Numbered from the stretch's first letter, positions 1 through 9,074 are shown. The stretch: 64,000 nt of DNA from Chryseobacterium ginsenosidimutans (GCF_030823405.1 NZ_JAUSXC010000001.1:1347001-1411000), one strand, 5' to 3'. The notes: generated by a model from the letters alone, not told the origin. Translations and numbers: made by a program.

Positions 1-1370
1 CTGTTGCTGAAATTAATGAAAAATATGAACAGGAAAAACAATCTCATGATTTTGATTTAAAAGAATTTATCTTGTCGAATTTTGATTTTTTGGGAGCAAA
101 AATTTCTATTCAGAGAGAAGATCATTTGCCGATTGAAGAACATATCGAAAAGCTTTGGGACGAATTGACGAGAACTGCTTACGAAGAAAAAGGAACATTG
201 TTAAAACTTCCAAAACCATATATCGTTCCCGGAGGTCGTTTCAACGAATTTTTCTATTGGGACAGTTATTTTATTATGTTGGGCTTACAGGTTTCCAAAA
301 GAGTAGAAATGATGAAAAATATCATTGAAAACTGTTCTTATTTGATTCAAAATGTCGGATTTGTACCGAATGCAAGCCGAACTCATTTTCTAAGCCGTTC
401 TCAGCCTCCGTATTTTTCGTTGATGCTTGATTTGCTTTTTGAAACGACAAAAGACGAAACTATTTACAGTAAATATCACGATACACTGGAAAAAGAATAT
501 GCTTTCTGGATGAATGGTGAAGAGGGTTTACGAAACGGTTCAAGCATTAAAAGAGTGGTAAAAACAAATGATGGAGATGTTATAAACAGATATTTCGATG
601 CAGAAAACGAGCCACGTCCTGAAAGTTATTTAATTGATATGGAAGACAGTGAAAATGCGGGAGAAGAATTTTACAGAAATATAAGGAGTGCCTGTGAATC
701 GGGTTGGGATTTTTCCAGCAGATGGTTTGCAGATGGTGAAAATATACAGACGATTGAAACGTTGAATTTAGCTGAAGTTGACCTGAATTGTCTTTTATGG
801 CATTTGGAAAATACATTGGCAAAATCTTCAGCACTTCAAAATTTGTCTGAAAAAGAAATTGATTATTCAGAAAGAGCGGCAGGTAGAAGACAGATGATCG
901 ACAAATATTTCTGGGATGAGAATTCCGGGACTTATAAAGATTATCATACGAAAAAATACACAACAACACCGTCCGAACATATTGCTGCTCTTTATCCGTT
1001 ATTCCTCGGTTTGGCGAGTGAAGAACAGGCGAAATCTGTTGCTGAAAATATAGAAGAAAAATTTCTCTATCAGGGCGGATTGGTTATGACAACCAAAAAA
1101 ACGGGTCAGCAATGGGATCTTCCAAATGCTTGGGCGCCTTATCAGTGGCTTGGCTTTCAGTCGATGAAAAACTACGGTTTTAATGATCTTGCTGAAAAAA
1201 TTAAGAATAACTGGTGCGCTAATGTAGAAAGAGTCTACAACAACACCGGAAAATTAATGGAAAAATACAACGCTTTAGATATAGAAACTGTCGCCGGAGG
1301 AGGAGAATATCCAAATCAGGATGGCTTCGGATGGACCAACGGTGTTTATCTTAAATTAAAACAAAATTAA
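1..1370 (+). CDS. Trehalase, GH37 (5' end outside window)
   Basis: Hydrolyses alpha,alpha-trehalose to two glucoses. The frame is open from base 3 to the stop at 1368-1370 with no stop upstream of the first TTG at 72, so the gene is cut by the window edge and the first in-window start codon is not its real start. GH37 signatures are clear: PGGRFNEFFYWDSYF near 228-272, QWDLPNAWAPYQ near 1107-1142, and the glycine-rich GGGEYPNQDGFGW near 1299-1337. The catalytic acid should lie in the SCESGWDFSSRW-type segment, seen here as ACESGWDFSSRWF. A signal peptide cannot be judged, so periplasmic (TreA) versus cytoplasmic (TreF) is open. The TonB receptor gene begins 27 bases downstream on the same strand, which suggests one transcript and a periplasmic trehalose-use role; that is inference. 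Confidence 0.93.
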   Translation, partial: VAEINEKYEQEKQSHDFDLKEFILSNFDFLGAKISIQREDHLPIEEHIEKLWDELTRTAYEEKGTLLKLPKPYIVPGGRFNEFFYWDSYFIMLGLQVSKRVEMMKNIIENCSYLIQNVGFVPNASRTHFLSRSQPPYFSLMLDLLFETTKDETIYSKYHDTLEKEYAFWMNGEEGLRNGSSIKRVVKTNDGDVINRYFDAENEPRPESYLIDMEDSENAGEEFYRNIRSACESGWDFSSRWFADGENIQTIETLNLAEVDLNCLLWHLENTLAKSSALQNLSEKEIDYSERAAGRRQMIDKYFWDENSGTYKDYHTKKYTTTPSEHIAALYPLFLGLASEEQAKSVAENIEEKFLYQGGLVMTTKKTGQQWDLPNAWAPYQWLGFQSMKNYGFNDLAEKIKNNWCANVERVYNNTGKLMEKYNALDIETVAGGGEYPNQDGFGWTNGVYLKLKQN

Positions 1371-1397
1371 AACTAACTATAAAAAATTAAGAAGGCT

Positions 1398-3839
1398 ATG
1401 AAAAAAAAATCGATCTTTTTGCTCGCCGGAATTGCAACACTTTATTTTAATAATGCATATGCTCAGGAAACGACTTCACAGGATTCCACGAGATCGGCAT
1501 CTATCGAACAGGTAGTAATTACGGGTAACTCAAATCCGAAAAAGAAAATAGAATCCAGTACGGCGATTTCTACGTTCAGTGCAAAAGAAATTCAGAAACA
1601 AAACCCGATCAGTACGGCTGCTTTGCTACAAAGAGTTCCTGGTTTTGCGGTTGAAACTTCTGGTGGTGAAGTAGGAAACAACCTTTTCGCAAGAGGTATT
1701 CCTTCTGCGGGAGCTTATGAGTTTGTACAGGTTCAGGAAGATGGTCTTCCTGTTTTTGAAGATGGTGCTTTGCAGTTTGCGAATGCCGATAATTTCTTCC
1801 GTGTTGATAATTCTGTGAGCAGGCTGGAGGCTTTGAGAGGAGGTTCAGGATCTATTTTTGCAACCAATTCTCCCGGAGGTCTGATCAACTTTATTACAAA
1901 AGAAGGATCAAATGATTTCAGAGGAACGGCAAAATTAGAAACCAGTACTTACGGTTTGATGCGTACTGATGTAAACCTTGGAGGAGCCTTGGTTAAGGAT
2001 AAATTGTTCTTCAATGTCGGAGGTTTTTACAGAACAGATGACGGAATTAGAAAAACTGGTTTTAAAGCCAATCAGGGAGGACAAATCAGAATGAACTTAA
2101 AGTATGTTTTTGATAAAGGATATGCTAAAGTGTATTATAAAAAACTGGATGACAGAAATACATTCTACCTTCCGATTCCTTTGGTGAGAGATGGAAATGA
2201 TGTGAAGGAATTTGCGGGTTTTGATGCTAATTACGGAACATACAGTTATAGAAGTATCAGTCAGTTAAATATTCCACAAGCAGGAGGGGGATTTTTCAAC
2301 AGAAACTTAGAAGACGGAATTCATCCGAAAGTTGATGTGTTGGGAGCTGAGTTTAAATATGATCTTGGAAATAATTTCTCTGTGTTAAACAAAATGAGAT
2401 ATACCAATATCAATATGAATTATACGGGAATTTTCCCGGCAGGGGGCCCTACAACTGCAGCTAAATTTGCAAGTAATAACGGAATTGCTGGAAATACTTT
2501 TCAGTATTCTTCAGTAAGTTCAGGAGCAATTATGAATCCGGCTTTTGTTCAGGAATTGGGATTTTGGGCCATCGACAAACAGATGAATAATTTTGTAAAT
2601 GACTTACAATTCAATTATAAATTTGACAAGGGAAATGTAACTGCAGGTTTCTATAAATCAAACTGGAAATCTCATCAATACTGGAACTGGAGTAATATTT
2701 TGACAACAGCGACGGACAGACCTCAGCTTCTTAATTTGGTTGATACTTCGTTAACTCCAAATAGTGTTGGATATTCTAAAACGTATAATGGAGTTACAGA
2801 TATGTCTTTCCTTCAGAGGGATACACAAACGCAGGGTAGTTTGAATGATCTTTATGCAAATTTAGATTATAATATTACAGATGATCTAAGCATTAATGCA
2901 GGACTTCGTTACAGTCATGATTATTATAAAGGGAATTTTGCAAATACAACAAGTGCCAATCTTAATAATTCAGGATTAACGACTGATGGGACTCATAGTT
3001 TCTTAACAACTACCGCAGATGATAATATGTCTGTTTTAGGAAATAAATATAAGTATTGGAACTATAATATTGATAAAGTTTCTTTCACTGTTGCGGCAAA
3101 TTATAAAATCAACAGAGAAAATGCAATTTACGCTCGTTTCTCTAATGGGTTCAGATCTCCGAATGAAGAAGCTTATTATAATTATTTCTCCAATCCGACA
3201 CCAGATCAACCTTTGAAATCTGTAACAACCAATCAGTTGGAAGTTGGATACAAATATTATTCAAGAACATTTGATATTGCTGTAATTCCGTTCTATTCTA
3301 CATTGAAAAACCTTTCGTTTACAGATGTCTTTTCAGATGGTTCTTCAGAAAATATTTTTGCCAATACAAGAAATATGGGGGTAGAATTGGAAGGATATGC
3401 AAGATTGTTTAATAATATACTGGAACTTACTTTTAATGGGACTGTTCAGAACCCTCAATATAAAAATCTGGAAGCGGGAAGTACTCTGGAAGGAAATGTA
3501 GTGAGAAGAATGCCAAAATTATATTTTAATATTTCTCCCGCAGTGAATATTACAAAACAATGGAGAACATATGTAAGCTATAATTATTATGGTAAACGTT
3601 ATCAGGATCAAACAAACCAGGATACTTTGCCTGCGTTTGGTGAATTTGGAGCGGGGATGTCTTATCAGCTAGATAAAATACGTTTTGCGGTTGACGGAAC
3701 AAATATTTTCAATAGCATCGGAATCACCGAAGGAGATCCAAGATCTCCGACCGTACAACAGACGGCAGGAAGTACAATGATTATGGCAAGACCAATTATG
3801 GGGGCAGCTGTAAGAGCTTCAATTACTTTGGATTTCTAA
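1398..3839 (+). CDS. TonB-dependent outer-membrane receptor
   Basis: An 813-residue outer-membrane gated channel. It has a signal peptide ending near AYAQ (residue 23), a TonB-box-like segment (IEQVVITGN, about 37-45), a plug domain (about 55-165, with LLQRVPG, FARGIPSAGAY and LRGGSGSIFATNSPGGLINF), and a long beta-barrel with alternating aromatic strands ending in the terminal Phe motif (ASITLDF). There is no N-terminal carboxypeptidase-like domain, so it is a plain TBDR rather than a SusC. It follows the trehalase gene closely and ends before a strong terminator. The neighbour hints at uptake of trehalose or a trehalose-containing glycan, but a siderophore receptor role is just as compatible with the sequence. 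Confidence 0.92.
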   Translation: MKKKSIFLLAGIATLYFNNAYAQETTSQDSTRSASIEQVVITGNSNPKKKIESSTAISTFSAKEIQKQNPISTAALLQRVPGFAVETSGGEVGNNLFARGIPSAGAYEFVQVQEDGLPVFEDGALQFANADNFFRVDNSVSRLEALRGGSGSIFATNSPGGLINFITKEGSNDFRGTAKLETSTYGLMRTDVNLGGALVKDKLFFNVGGFYRTDDGIRKTGFKANQGGQIRMNLKYVFDKGYAKVYYKKLDDRNTFYLPIPLVRDGNDVKEFAGFDANYGTYSYRSISQLNIPQAGGGFFNRNLEDGIHPKVDVLGAEFKYDLGNNFSVLNKMRYTNINMNYTGIFPAGGPTTAAKFASNNGIAGNTFQYSSVSSGAIMNPAFVQELGFWAIDKQMNNFVNDLQFNYKFDKGNVTAGFYKSNWKSHQYWNWSNILTTATDRPQLLNLVDTSLTPNSVGYSKTYNGVTDMSFLQRDTQTQGSLNDLYANLDYNITDDLSINAGLRYSHDYYKGNFANTTSANLNNSGLTTDGTHSFLTTTADDNMSVLGNKYKYWNYNIDKVSFTVAANYKINRENAIYARFSNGFRSPNEEAYYNYFSNPTPDQPLKSVTTNQLEVGYKYYSRTFDIAVIPFYSTLKNLSFTDVFSDGSSENIFANTRNMGVELEGYARLFNNILELTFNGTVQNPQYKNLEAGSTLEGNVVRRMPKLYFNISPAVNITKQWRTYVSYNYYGKRYQDQTNQDTLPAFGEFGAGMSYQLDKIRFAVDGTNIFNSIGITEGDPRSPTVQQTAGSTMIMARPIMGAAVRASITLDF

Positions 3840-3862
3840 GTTAATCTATTCATAAATTGATT

Positions 3863-3897
3863 AAACCGTCAGAAAATTCTGACGGTTTTTGTTTTTT
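3863..3897 (+). terminator. Intrinsic terminator of trehalase-TBDR unit
   Basis: A perfect 12-base inverted repeat (3863-3874 with 3877-3888; core CCGTCAG / CTGACGG) is followed by a T-rich run. It lies 24 bases after the receptor stop codon. Confidence 0.85.
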
Positions 3898-3920
3898 TAA
3901 TGTTGTAGAAATTGCTGCTT

Positions 3921-4559
3921 CTACTTAAAAAACGGATTATATCCCTTCTCAAAACCAATTGTCGTTGGGTTTCCATGTCCTGAAAAAACCTGTGTTTCAT
4001 CATCCAGAATAAAAAGTTTTGTCTTAATTCCTTCAATTAGCTGTTCGTAGTTTCCTTTGTAAAGATCTGTTCTTCCAATGCTTCCTTCAAATAAAACATC
4101 ACCTGAAATCATAAGCTTCTGATTGTTATTATGATAAACCACACTTCCCGGAGAATGTCCCGGAACATGATAAATCTTGAGTTTTTCTCCGTCAAGATCC
4201 AATTCATCACCTTCGTTAATGTATTCAATATCAACATTAATGTGTTTGAGTTCCATTCCAAATCTCATTCCGCTTACTTGAAACATATCCAGAACTTCTT
4301 TATCATCCTGATGCATTGTTACAGGAACTTTGTAAGTGTCAAAAGCCCACTGTAAACCCAAAACATGATCGATGTGAGCATGAGTCAGTAAGATTTTTTG
4401 AATTTTCAAATCATTTTCTGTAATAAAATTTTGAATGGCACTCGTTTCCTGTTCATTCATATTTCCCGGATCTATTAACCAGGCATTTTTATTCTCGTTG
4501 TAAATAATATAAGTGTTTTCGCTCGCAAAATTGAATACGAAACCTTGAATCTGAAGCAT
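3921..4559 (-). CDS. MBL-fold metallo-hydrolase (glyoxalase II-like)
   Basis: A 212-residue metallo-beta-lactamase-fold hydrolase. The metal-binding motif THAHIDH (HxHxDH) is near residues 59-65, the next ligand is in GHSPGS (about 134-139), the bridging Asp in ISGDVLFEGSIGRTDL, and the last His in FSGHGNPT near the C-terminus. Length and motif spacing fit the small GloB-like MBL hydrolases of Bacteroidetes; the substrate cannot be read from sequence. It starts at ATG (4557-4559), has no signal peptide, and is therefore cytoplasmic. It stands alone, convergent with the TonB receptor and divergent from the T9SS plug gene. Confidence 0.87.
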   Translation of the reverse strand: MLQIQGFVFNFASENTYIIYNENKNAWLIDPGNMNEQETSAIQNFITENDLKIQKILLTHAHIDHVLGLQWAFDTYKVPVTMHQDDKEVLDMFQVSGMRFGMELKHINVDIEYINEGDELDLDGEKLKIYHVPGHSPGSVVYHNNNQKLMISGDVLFEGSIGRTDLYKGNYEQLIEGIKTKLFILDDETQVFSGHGNPTTIGFEKGYNPFFK

Positions 4560-4688
4560 AATCTGAATATATTTTTATTAAAACAAATGTAGTTACAAAA
4601 CTTTTGGTTTAAAACATTTAATAATTTTTAATTAATAAAGGTCTTCACCTTGGCTGGTTTAAAAATGATTTTTGTTATCTTCGTCATA

Positions 4689-5900
4689 ATGAAAACTTTG
4701 CGAATACTTTTACTTTCTTTGAGCGGTTTGGTTTTTGGACAAAACATCCAAAGTATACAGTTGTTTAATCCACAAACTAACGACGAAACGCCTGTTATTA
4801 ATTTTAATCAACACTTGGTTTTAAGTTTTGATGATCTTACAAATGCCAGTGAAATTTACAGATATACCATTAAGCATTACAATAGAAATTGGGAAGATGA
4901 CAATCTTTTTTTTACGGAAATGGCGAATGGAAGTTTAAACGGTTTGTTGGATAAATTTCAGTATTCATTTAATACTTTGCAGTCTTATACGCATTATACA
5001 TTAACGTTTCCCAATGAAAAAATACAGCCAAAAATTTCAGGGAATTTTGAATTAATTGTTTATAAAGATTCAGCAGATAAACCTCTTTTTAAAAGAAGGT
5101 TTTACCTTGTCGAAGATGCAGTAGGTCTGGGTTTGAATATTTCGAGGTTTGCAGATGCAAAAAATCCAAATGCTAACCAAAGAGTAGAAGTGAAAGCGGT
5201 GTCCAAAGGTGGAGATTTGACATCAAATGTCAATTCAATGACTTTGAATGTGATGCAGAATAACAACCCTAATGTTACGGTGAATGGTTTAAAACCAAGT
5301 GCTACAATGGGAAGTCAATTGCTTTTCCAACAGATGAATTTGCTTTTCCCCGGAAACAATGAGTTCTATTATTTCGATAACAAAAACATGAATATGGCTG
5401 CCGATATGGTCCGTGCAACAGAATTAAAGGATGGAGTGAATCAAACTTATCTTCATCCGGTTTGGGCATTTCCATTAAATTATCAATATCAGCCGGATGT
5501 AAACGGAGCTTGGTATTACAGAAGAAATGACCTTGGGAATGAGAGAAATGCAGAAAGAGAGGCAGATTATTCGTGGGTGTATTTTTCTTTAGATTCTGAT
5601 CCTGTGGATAAAGAAATTTATGTTTTGGGAGGTTTTAATAATTTTAAACCAAGCAAAGAAAACCAGATGCAATATGATGAAGCAGGAAAAAAATATGTGG
5701 CAAAAATTTATTTGAAACAGGGTTTCTATAACTATATTTTAGCTACAAAAAATCCTGACGGAAGCCTCAATTTCGGTGAAGTAAATGGTAATTTCTGGCA
5801 GACAGAAAATCTTTATCAGGCATTTTTATATTATACGCCCTTTGGTAGAAATTATGATGGCTTGATAGGGTATGGCGAATTTAGAACTCCTGTAAGATAG
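4689..5900 (+). CDS. Type IX secretion system plug protein (DUF5103)
   Basis: Matches by eye the DUF5103 / T9SS plug family, a periplasmic protein that closes the outer-membrane SprA translocon when no substrate engages it (family knowledge). The open frame extends upstream to a TTG at 4650, but the ATG at 4689 gives a standard signal peptide (hydrophobic core LLLSLSGLVFG, cleavage before QNIQ) and is preferred, leaving 403 residues. Typical features are SIQLFNPQTNDETPVI near the N-terminus, the HYNRNWEDDNL segment, and the aromatic VYFSLDS...YVLGGFNNF region, which looks like a carbohydrate-binding-like beta-sandwich. A weak TATCTTCG element at 4676-4683 lies just upstream. It is a single-gene unit. 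Its presence implies the host secretes or glides through T9SS. Confidence 0.8.
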   Translation: MKTLRILLLSLSGLVFGQNIQSIQLFNPQTNDETPVINFNQHLVLSFDDLTNASEIYRYTIKHYNRNWEDDNLFFTEMANGSLNGLLDKFQYSFNTLQSYTHYTLTFPNEKIQPKISGNFELIVYKDSADKPLFKRRFYLVEDAVGLGLNISRFADAKNPNANQRVEVKAVSKGGDLTSNVNSMTLNVMQNNNPNVTVNGLKPSATMGSQLLFQQMNLLFPGNNEFYYFDNKNMNMAADMVRATELKDGVNQTYLHPVWAFPLNYQYQPDVNGAWYYRRNDLGNERNAEREADYSWVYFSLDSDPVDKEIYVLGGFNNFKPSKENQMQYDEAGKKYVAKIYLKQGFYNYILATKNPDGSLNFGEVNGNFWQTENLYQAFLYYTPFGRNYDGLIGYGEFRTPVR

Positions 5901-5930
5901 GATTCGTATCTGCAAAATATATTTCAATAT

Positions 5931-5968
5931 AAAAACAAAAAACCTTACAGGAAAATACTGTAAGGTTT
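5931..5968 (-). terminator. Terminator of the toxin-antitoxin-like pair
   Basis: An 11-base stem (5940-5950 with 5958-5968, core CCTTACAG / CTGTAAGG) with a 7-base loop. On the minus strand it is followed by TTTTGTTTTT, while the plus side has no T run, so it serves the minus-strand genes ending at 5998. Confidence 0.75.
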
Positions 5969-5997
5969 GAATATAATAATAGTCTGGAAAATCGTAT

Positions 5998-6246
5998 TTA
6001 AATTTTAAAAATGGCAGTCACAAATAAAATTTCCTCATTTTCAAAAATATAATGAATGTTGACAGGAAATTTTTTCATTGTGCTGATATTGATTTCCTGA
6101 GTTTTTTCCGATTGGAGAGAAATTTCATTGATGGTTTCTTTTAATTCTTCCAAAAAATGAATTCCATTATTTTCTTTTTTCGCGTTGAAGACCCGCATAA
6201 GAAGCTTTATGTCATTTTTGGCAATAGATGATAAAAGAACTTTCAT
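5998..6246 (-). CDS. ParE/RelE-like toxin family protein
   Basis: An 82-residue basic protein whose C-terminal half (FPVNIHYIFENEEILFVTAIFKI region) has the beta-hairpin pattern of ParE/RelE toxins, where a line like 'yrivYrve.d.i.IlaI.h' ends the domain. The ATG (6244-6246) directly abuts the stop codon of the upstream gene (6247-6249), the usual toxin-after-antitoxin arrangement. It is a little shorter than typical ParE (about 95 residues), and the usual C-terminal histidine/arginine tail is missing, so it could be inactive. The target (gyrase or ribosome) cannot be read. The family call rests on a short pattern and gene order. Confidence 0.6.
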   Translation of the reverse strand: MKVLLSSIAKNDIKLLMRVFNAKKENNGIHFLEELKETINEISLQSEKTQEINISTMKKFPVNIHYIFENEEILFVTAIFKI

Positions 6247-6474
6247 TTACGCACAGTACTTTTTCAGCTCTGAAATATTTTCGTAGAAATCCAATTTTGT
6301 TTTAGGATTTTCATTATGAAACTCAATTCGGTATAAAATTTCATCCAAATGGAACTGTTTAACAGGTTCATGCTTAACTTCAAAGCTTTCCATCATTTTT
6401 GCAAAAGCATTCAGAATCTCCGGACTGAAGTTTTCGATCTTGTTTTTTAAAATTTCGGCAGTTGCATTCATCAT
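6247..6474 (-). CDS. Putative antitoxin of the ParE/RelE-like pair
   Basis: A 75-residue protein, largely helical, with no recognised DNA-binding motif. It starts with two consecutive ATG codons (6472-6474 and 6469-6471). The C-terminal segment after residue 45 (YRIEFHNENP through ISELKKY) is charged and is likely the toxin-embracing tail. It lies immediately upstream of the toxin-like gene with no intergenic bases, so the two are surely co-translated. The antitoxin role is inferred from size, order and partner. A promoter was not found; the sequence upstream is very AT-rich. Confidence 0.55.
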   Translation of the reverse strand: MMNATAEILKNKIENFSPEILNAFAKMMESFEVKHEPVKQFHLDEILYRIEFHNENPKTKLDFYENISELKKYCA

Positions 6475-6668
6475 TTTATTTTTTTAAGGTTAATGATGTT
6501 GTTTGATGGGGTAAAGGTAAATAAAATATTTAAATATTCAAATTTTATTTAAAAATAATAGGGGTTAGTATTTAAATTTTTATATTTTTTTGATTTTGTA
6601 GTTAGATTTAATAGGGGGGGGTAGTATATTTAATTTTTATTTTGTAGAAAAATATTAAATTTAAAATG

Positions 6669-6699
6669 AGAAAAAAAATAACCTCCGTTTCCGAAGGTT
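6669..6699 (-). terminator. hemH operon terminator
   Basis: On the minus strand an 8-base stem (6692-6699 with 6680-6687, one G-T wobble) closes on a GAAA tetraloop and is followed by TTATTTTTTTT. It begins 7 bases after the hemH stop codon. Confidence 0.85.
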
Positions 6700-6705
6700 A
6701 ATATC

Positions 6706-7728
6706 TTAAACTAAATAAAATTCATTAAGTTTTTCCTCACATAAAGTCTTTACGACTTCGATCCAGCGGTCTTCGTCATTCAGGCAAGGAATATAATGGA
6801 AATTTTCTCCGCCTCCGTGTAAGAATTGTTCTTTTCCTTCAACAGAAATTTCTTCCAAAGTTTCCAGACAGTCTGAAACAAAAGCCGGACAGACAATCGC
6901 AAGGTTTTTGATTCCTTTTTTACCAATACTTTCGAGAGTTTCATCGGTGTAAGGTTCCATCCATTTGTCTTTTCCCAATCTCGACTGAAACGTTACCATT
7001 ACTTTTTCTTTTGGTAATCCTAATTTTTTAATGACAGAATTGGTAACATCAAAACATTGGTGACGATAGCAAAACTGATGACTCGGATTGCTTTCACGTG
7101 AGCAGCAATCGTTCAGATTACATGTTTTTGTAGGGTCTGTTTTATAAATATGCCTTTCCGGAACTCCGTGATATGAAAATTGTAAAGCATCAAAATTTTC
7201 AGGAAGTTTTTCCTTAATGCTTTCCGCCAGACAGTTAACATAAATATCTCTATTGTAAAAAGGTTGAATGTAATTGATTTTTACATTCGGGAATTTTTGT
7301 TTTCTTACTTCCTCTGCTTTTTCAATAACGGTTTCCGTTGTGCTCATCGCATATTGGGGATACAAAGGAAAAAGTACGATTTCAGTAACTCCTTTGTCTA
7401 CTAATTTCTGAATTCCTGCTTCAATGCTTGGCTGTGCGTATCTCATTCCGATTTCTACAGGAACATCTACCAATTTTTGAAGTTTTTTCTGAATTTTTTC
7501 AGTAATAACAATTAATGGTGAACCTTGCTCTGTCCAAACCGTTTTATAGGCTTCAGCAGATTTTGCAGGTCTTGTATTTAAAATAATTCCGCGAACCAAC
7601 AGTGCACGGAAGATCCAGCGGTAGTCGATTACTTTTTCATCCATCAGAAACTCGTCAAGATATTCCTTTACATCATTTACAGCAGTAGATCGCGGTGATC
7701 CCAGATTTACTAATAGAATTCCCTTCAT
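6706..7728 (-). CDS. hemH: Ferrochelatase
   Basis: Inserts ferrous iron into protoporphyrin IX, the last step of protoheme synthesis. The 340-residue protein opens with GILLVNLGSP, the family's N-terminal signature, and carries FSYHGVPERH (active-site His, near residue 186) and CPAFVSDCLETLEEI (second conserved region with the catalytic Glu). A cysteine-rich insert (CNLNDCCSRES...CYRHQC) lies between them; cysteines like these bind a [2Fe-2S] cluster in some ferrochelatases, but the positions here were not checked against those. Two bases separate it from the lipoprotein gene upstream, and that gene is 9 bases from nfu, so heme synthesis is transcribed with an Fe-S carrier. No signal peptide; membrane-associated cytoplasmic enzyme. 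Confidence 0.95.
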   Translation of the reverse strand: MKGILLVNLGSPRSTAVNDVKEYLDEFLMDEKVIDYRWIFRALLVRGIILNTRPAKSAEAYKTVWTEQGSPLIVITEKIQKKLQKLVDVPVEIGMRYAQPSIEAGIQKLVDKGVTEIVLFPLYPQYAMSTTETVIEKAEEVRKQKFPNVKINYIQPFYNRDIYVNCLAESIKEKLPENFDALQFSYHGVPERHIYKTDPTKTCNLNDCCSRESNPSHQFCYRHQCFDVTNSVIKKLGLPKEKVMVTFQSRLGKDKWMEPYTDETLESIGKKGIKNLAIVCPAFVSDCLETLEEISVEGKEQFLHGGGENFHYIPCLNDEDRWIEVVKTLCEEKLNEFYLV

Positions 7729-7730
7729 GA

Positions 7731-8165
7731 TTAATTTAGATTTCTCATTCTTTCATCAATTGTCGGACCATATTTTTTCTTTAATCGTAAAATATAAAGC
7801 TCCAACGCAAAATGTTTTTCCTCTTCGGTCATTCCCAAAGATTTTAAATATTGGTTGCCTTTCTGAATGGCTATTTTTGTGAATAATTTTTGATATTCTT
7901 CATCAGCATCGTAGACAAACTGTTCGCCTTTTAAGTTTTTTATTTCATCATTAATTTCTTTATCCAATTCATAGTAATTGTGGAAATAATAATCAAGAAA
8001 GGTTGTGTTTTTCTTGTTTAATTTTTCCAGAATAGTGTCCATCTTCTGAATACTGTCTTTAGCGACACCCATTTCAACAAGGTCGTCGTGGATTCCGTCA
8101 TTCAGCTGAGGTTCTTTTTTACATGAAAAGAGACTTAAACAAATTAAAAAAAGAAATATTCTCAT
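7731..8165 (-). CDS. Small lipoprotein of unknown function
   Basis: A 144-residue lipoprotein. The signal peptide ends in the lipobox LFSC (Cys15) followed by KKEPQ. The mature part is highly charged and helical (DLVEMGVAKDSIQKMDTILEKL, split here by nature into short helices), with no Cys or obvious catalytic motif. I do not recognise the family. It sits between nfu and hemH, with 9 and 2 bases to its neighbours, so it is co-transcribed with iron-cofactor genes; a role in that pathway is only a guess from position. Confidence 0.75.
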   Translation of the reverse strand: MRIFLFLICLSLFSCKKEPQLNDGIHDDLVEMGVAKDSIQKMDTILEKLNKKNTTFLDYYFHNYYELDKEINDEIKNLKGEQFVYDADEEYQKLFTKIAIQKGNQYLKSLGMTEEEKHFALELYILRLKKKYGPTIDERMRNLN

Positions 8166-8174
8166 AAACGATGA

Positions 8175-9053
8175 TTATCCGTTGACAGCTTCCACTCTTT
8201 CTACTAAGTCGGGTACGAATTGTTTTAAAATATTTTCAATACCGTTTTTCAAAGTTGCTGTAGAACTCGGACATCCCGAACAAGCACCTTGTAAAAGCAT
8301 TTTAGCTGTTTTATTTTCCTGATCATATTCCATTAAAGATATTTTTCCACCATCATTTTCAACTGCGGGAGCAACGTATTCATTTAAAATATCAGAAATT
8401 TTCTGTTCATCATCTGTATAATCTCTGTTGATGATTTTTTCTACAGGATTTTCATGTTTTTGAGCTTCAATATTCGAGATTTCTCCTCCGCTCTGAAGAT
8501 ATTCAGCGATAAAACCACGAACAGCCATCATTACCTGATGCCATTCCACAGAATTATCTTTTGTTACCGCAACGAAATTATCAGAAATAAAAACTTCTTT
8601 AGCAAAATCGAATTCTTTAAAAATAGCGGCAGCCAGAGGAACTCCTTCTACTTCATCTTTTGATTTTACTTCTACAAAACCTTCTATTAGCAATTTGTTT
8701 GAGACAAATTTCATGGCATTCGGATTCGGAGTCATTTCCGCGTAGATCTCATACATTTCCTTTTTCTTTTGAAGATAAATCCTTGGGTTTGCCAGTAATT
8801 CGTCTTCAACAACATTTTTCAGACTTTCAACAACGTGTTCCCATTCCACAGTATCTTGTTTTGCAATTGCCACAAAATTTGCTGTGATAAAAATTCTTTC
8901 CACAAAAGGATAATTGAAAAGTTCCTGTGCTAAAGGAATTTCTGATATATCAGAATCTCTGTCCAACTCTAAAGATCCCGGAATCAGGTTGTAATCTGCT
9001 ACAAATTTCATCACTTTCGGGTTTTCGGTTGGTTCTATAAGTATAGTATGCAT
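8175..9053 (-). CDS. NifU/Nfu-type Fe-S carrier with two Nfu_N domains
   Basis: A cytoplasmic Fe-S cluster scaffold or carrier. Two copies of the Nfu N-terminal domain can be seen, each with the PNPxxMKF-type start: ENPKVMKFVADYNLIPGS near residues 9-26 and PNPNAMKFVSNKLLIEG near 110-126. The C-terminal NifU domain follows (about 215-285) with the cluster-binding CSGCPSS motif. The open frame extends to a TTG at 9077, but that codon lies inside the best -7 promoter element (9075-9082), so the ATG at 9053 (MHTILIEPT) is the start, giving 292 residues. The gene leads the nfu-lipoprotein-hemH operon. Doubled N domains are, to my knowledge, common in Flavobacteriia. Confidence 0.9.
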   Translation of the reverse strand: MHTILIEPTENPKVMKFVADYNLIPGSLELDRDSDISEIPLAQELFNYPFVERIFITANFVAIAKQDTVEWEHVVESLKNVVEDELLANPRIYLQKKKEMYEIYAEMTPNPNAMKFVSNKLLIEGFVEVKSKDEVEGVPLAAAIFKEFDFAKEVFISDNFVAVTKDNSVEWHQVMMAVRGFIAEYLQSGGEISNIEAQKHENPVEKIINRDYTDDEQKISDILNEYVAPAVENDGGKISLMEYDQENKTAKMLLQGACSGCPSSTATLKNGIENILKQFVPDLVERVEAVNG

Positions 9054-9074
9054 TTTTTCTTTAAATTTGAGATA

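Noticed and set aside
72..74. TTG as the start of the trehalase gene
   Set aside because: The frame is open from the first bases of the window, and no complete trehalase N-terminus lies downstream; the gene is cut by the window edge.
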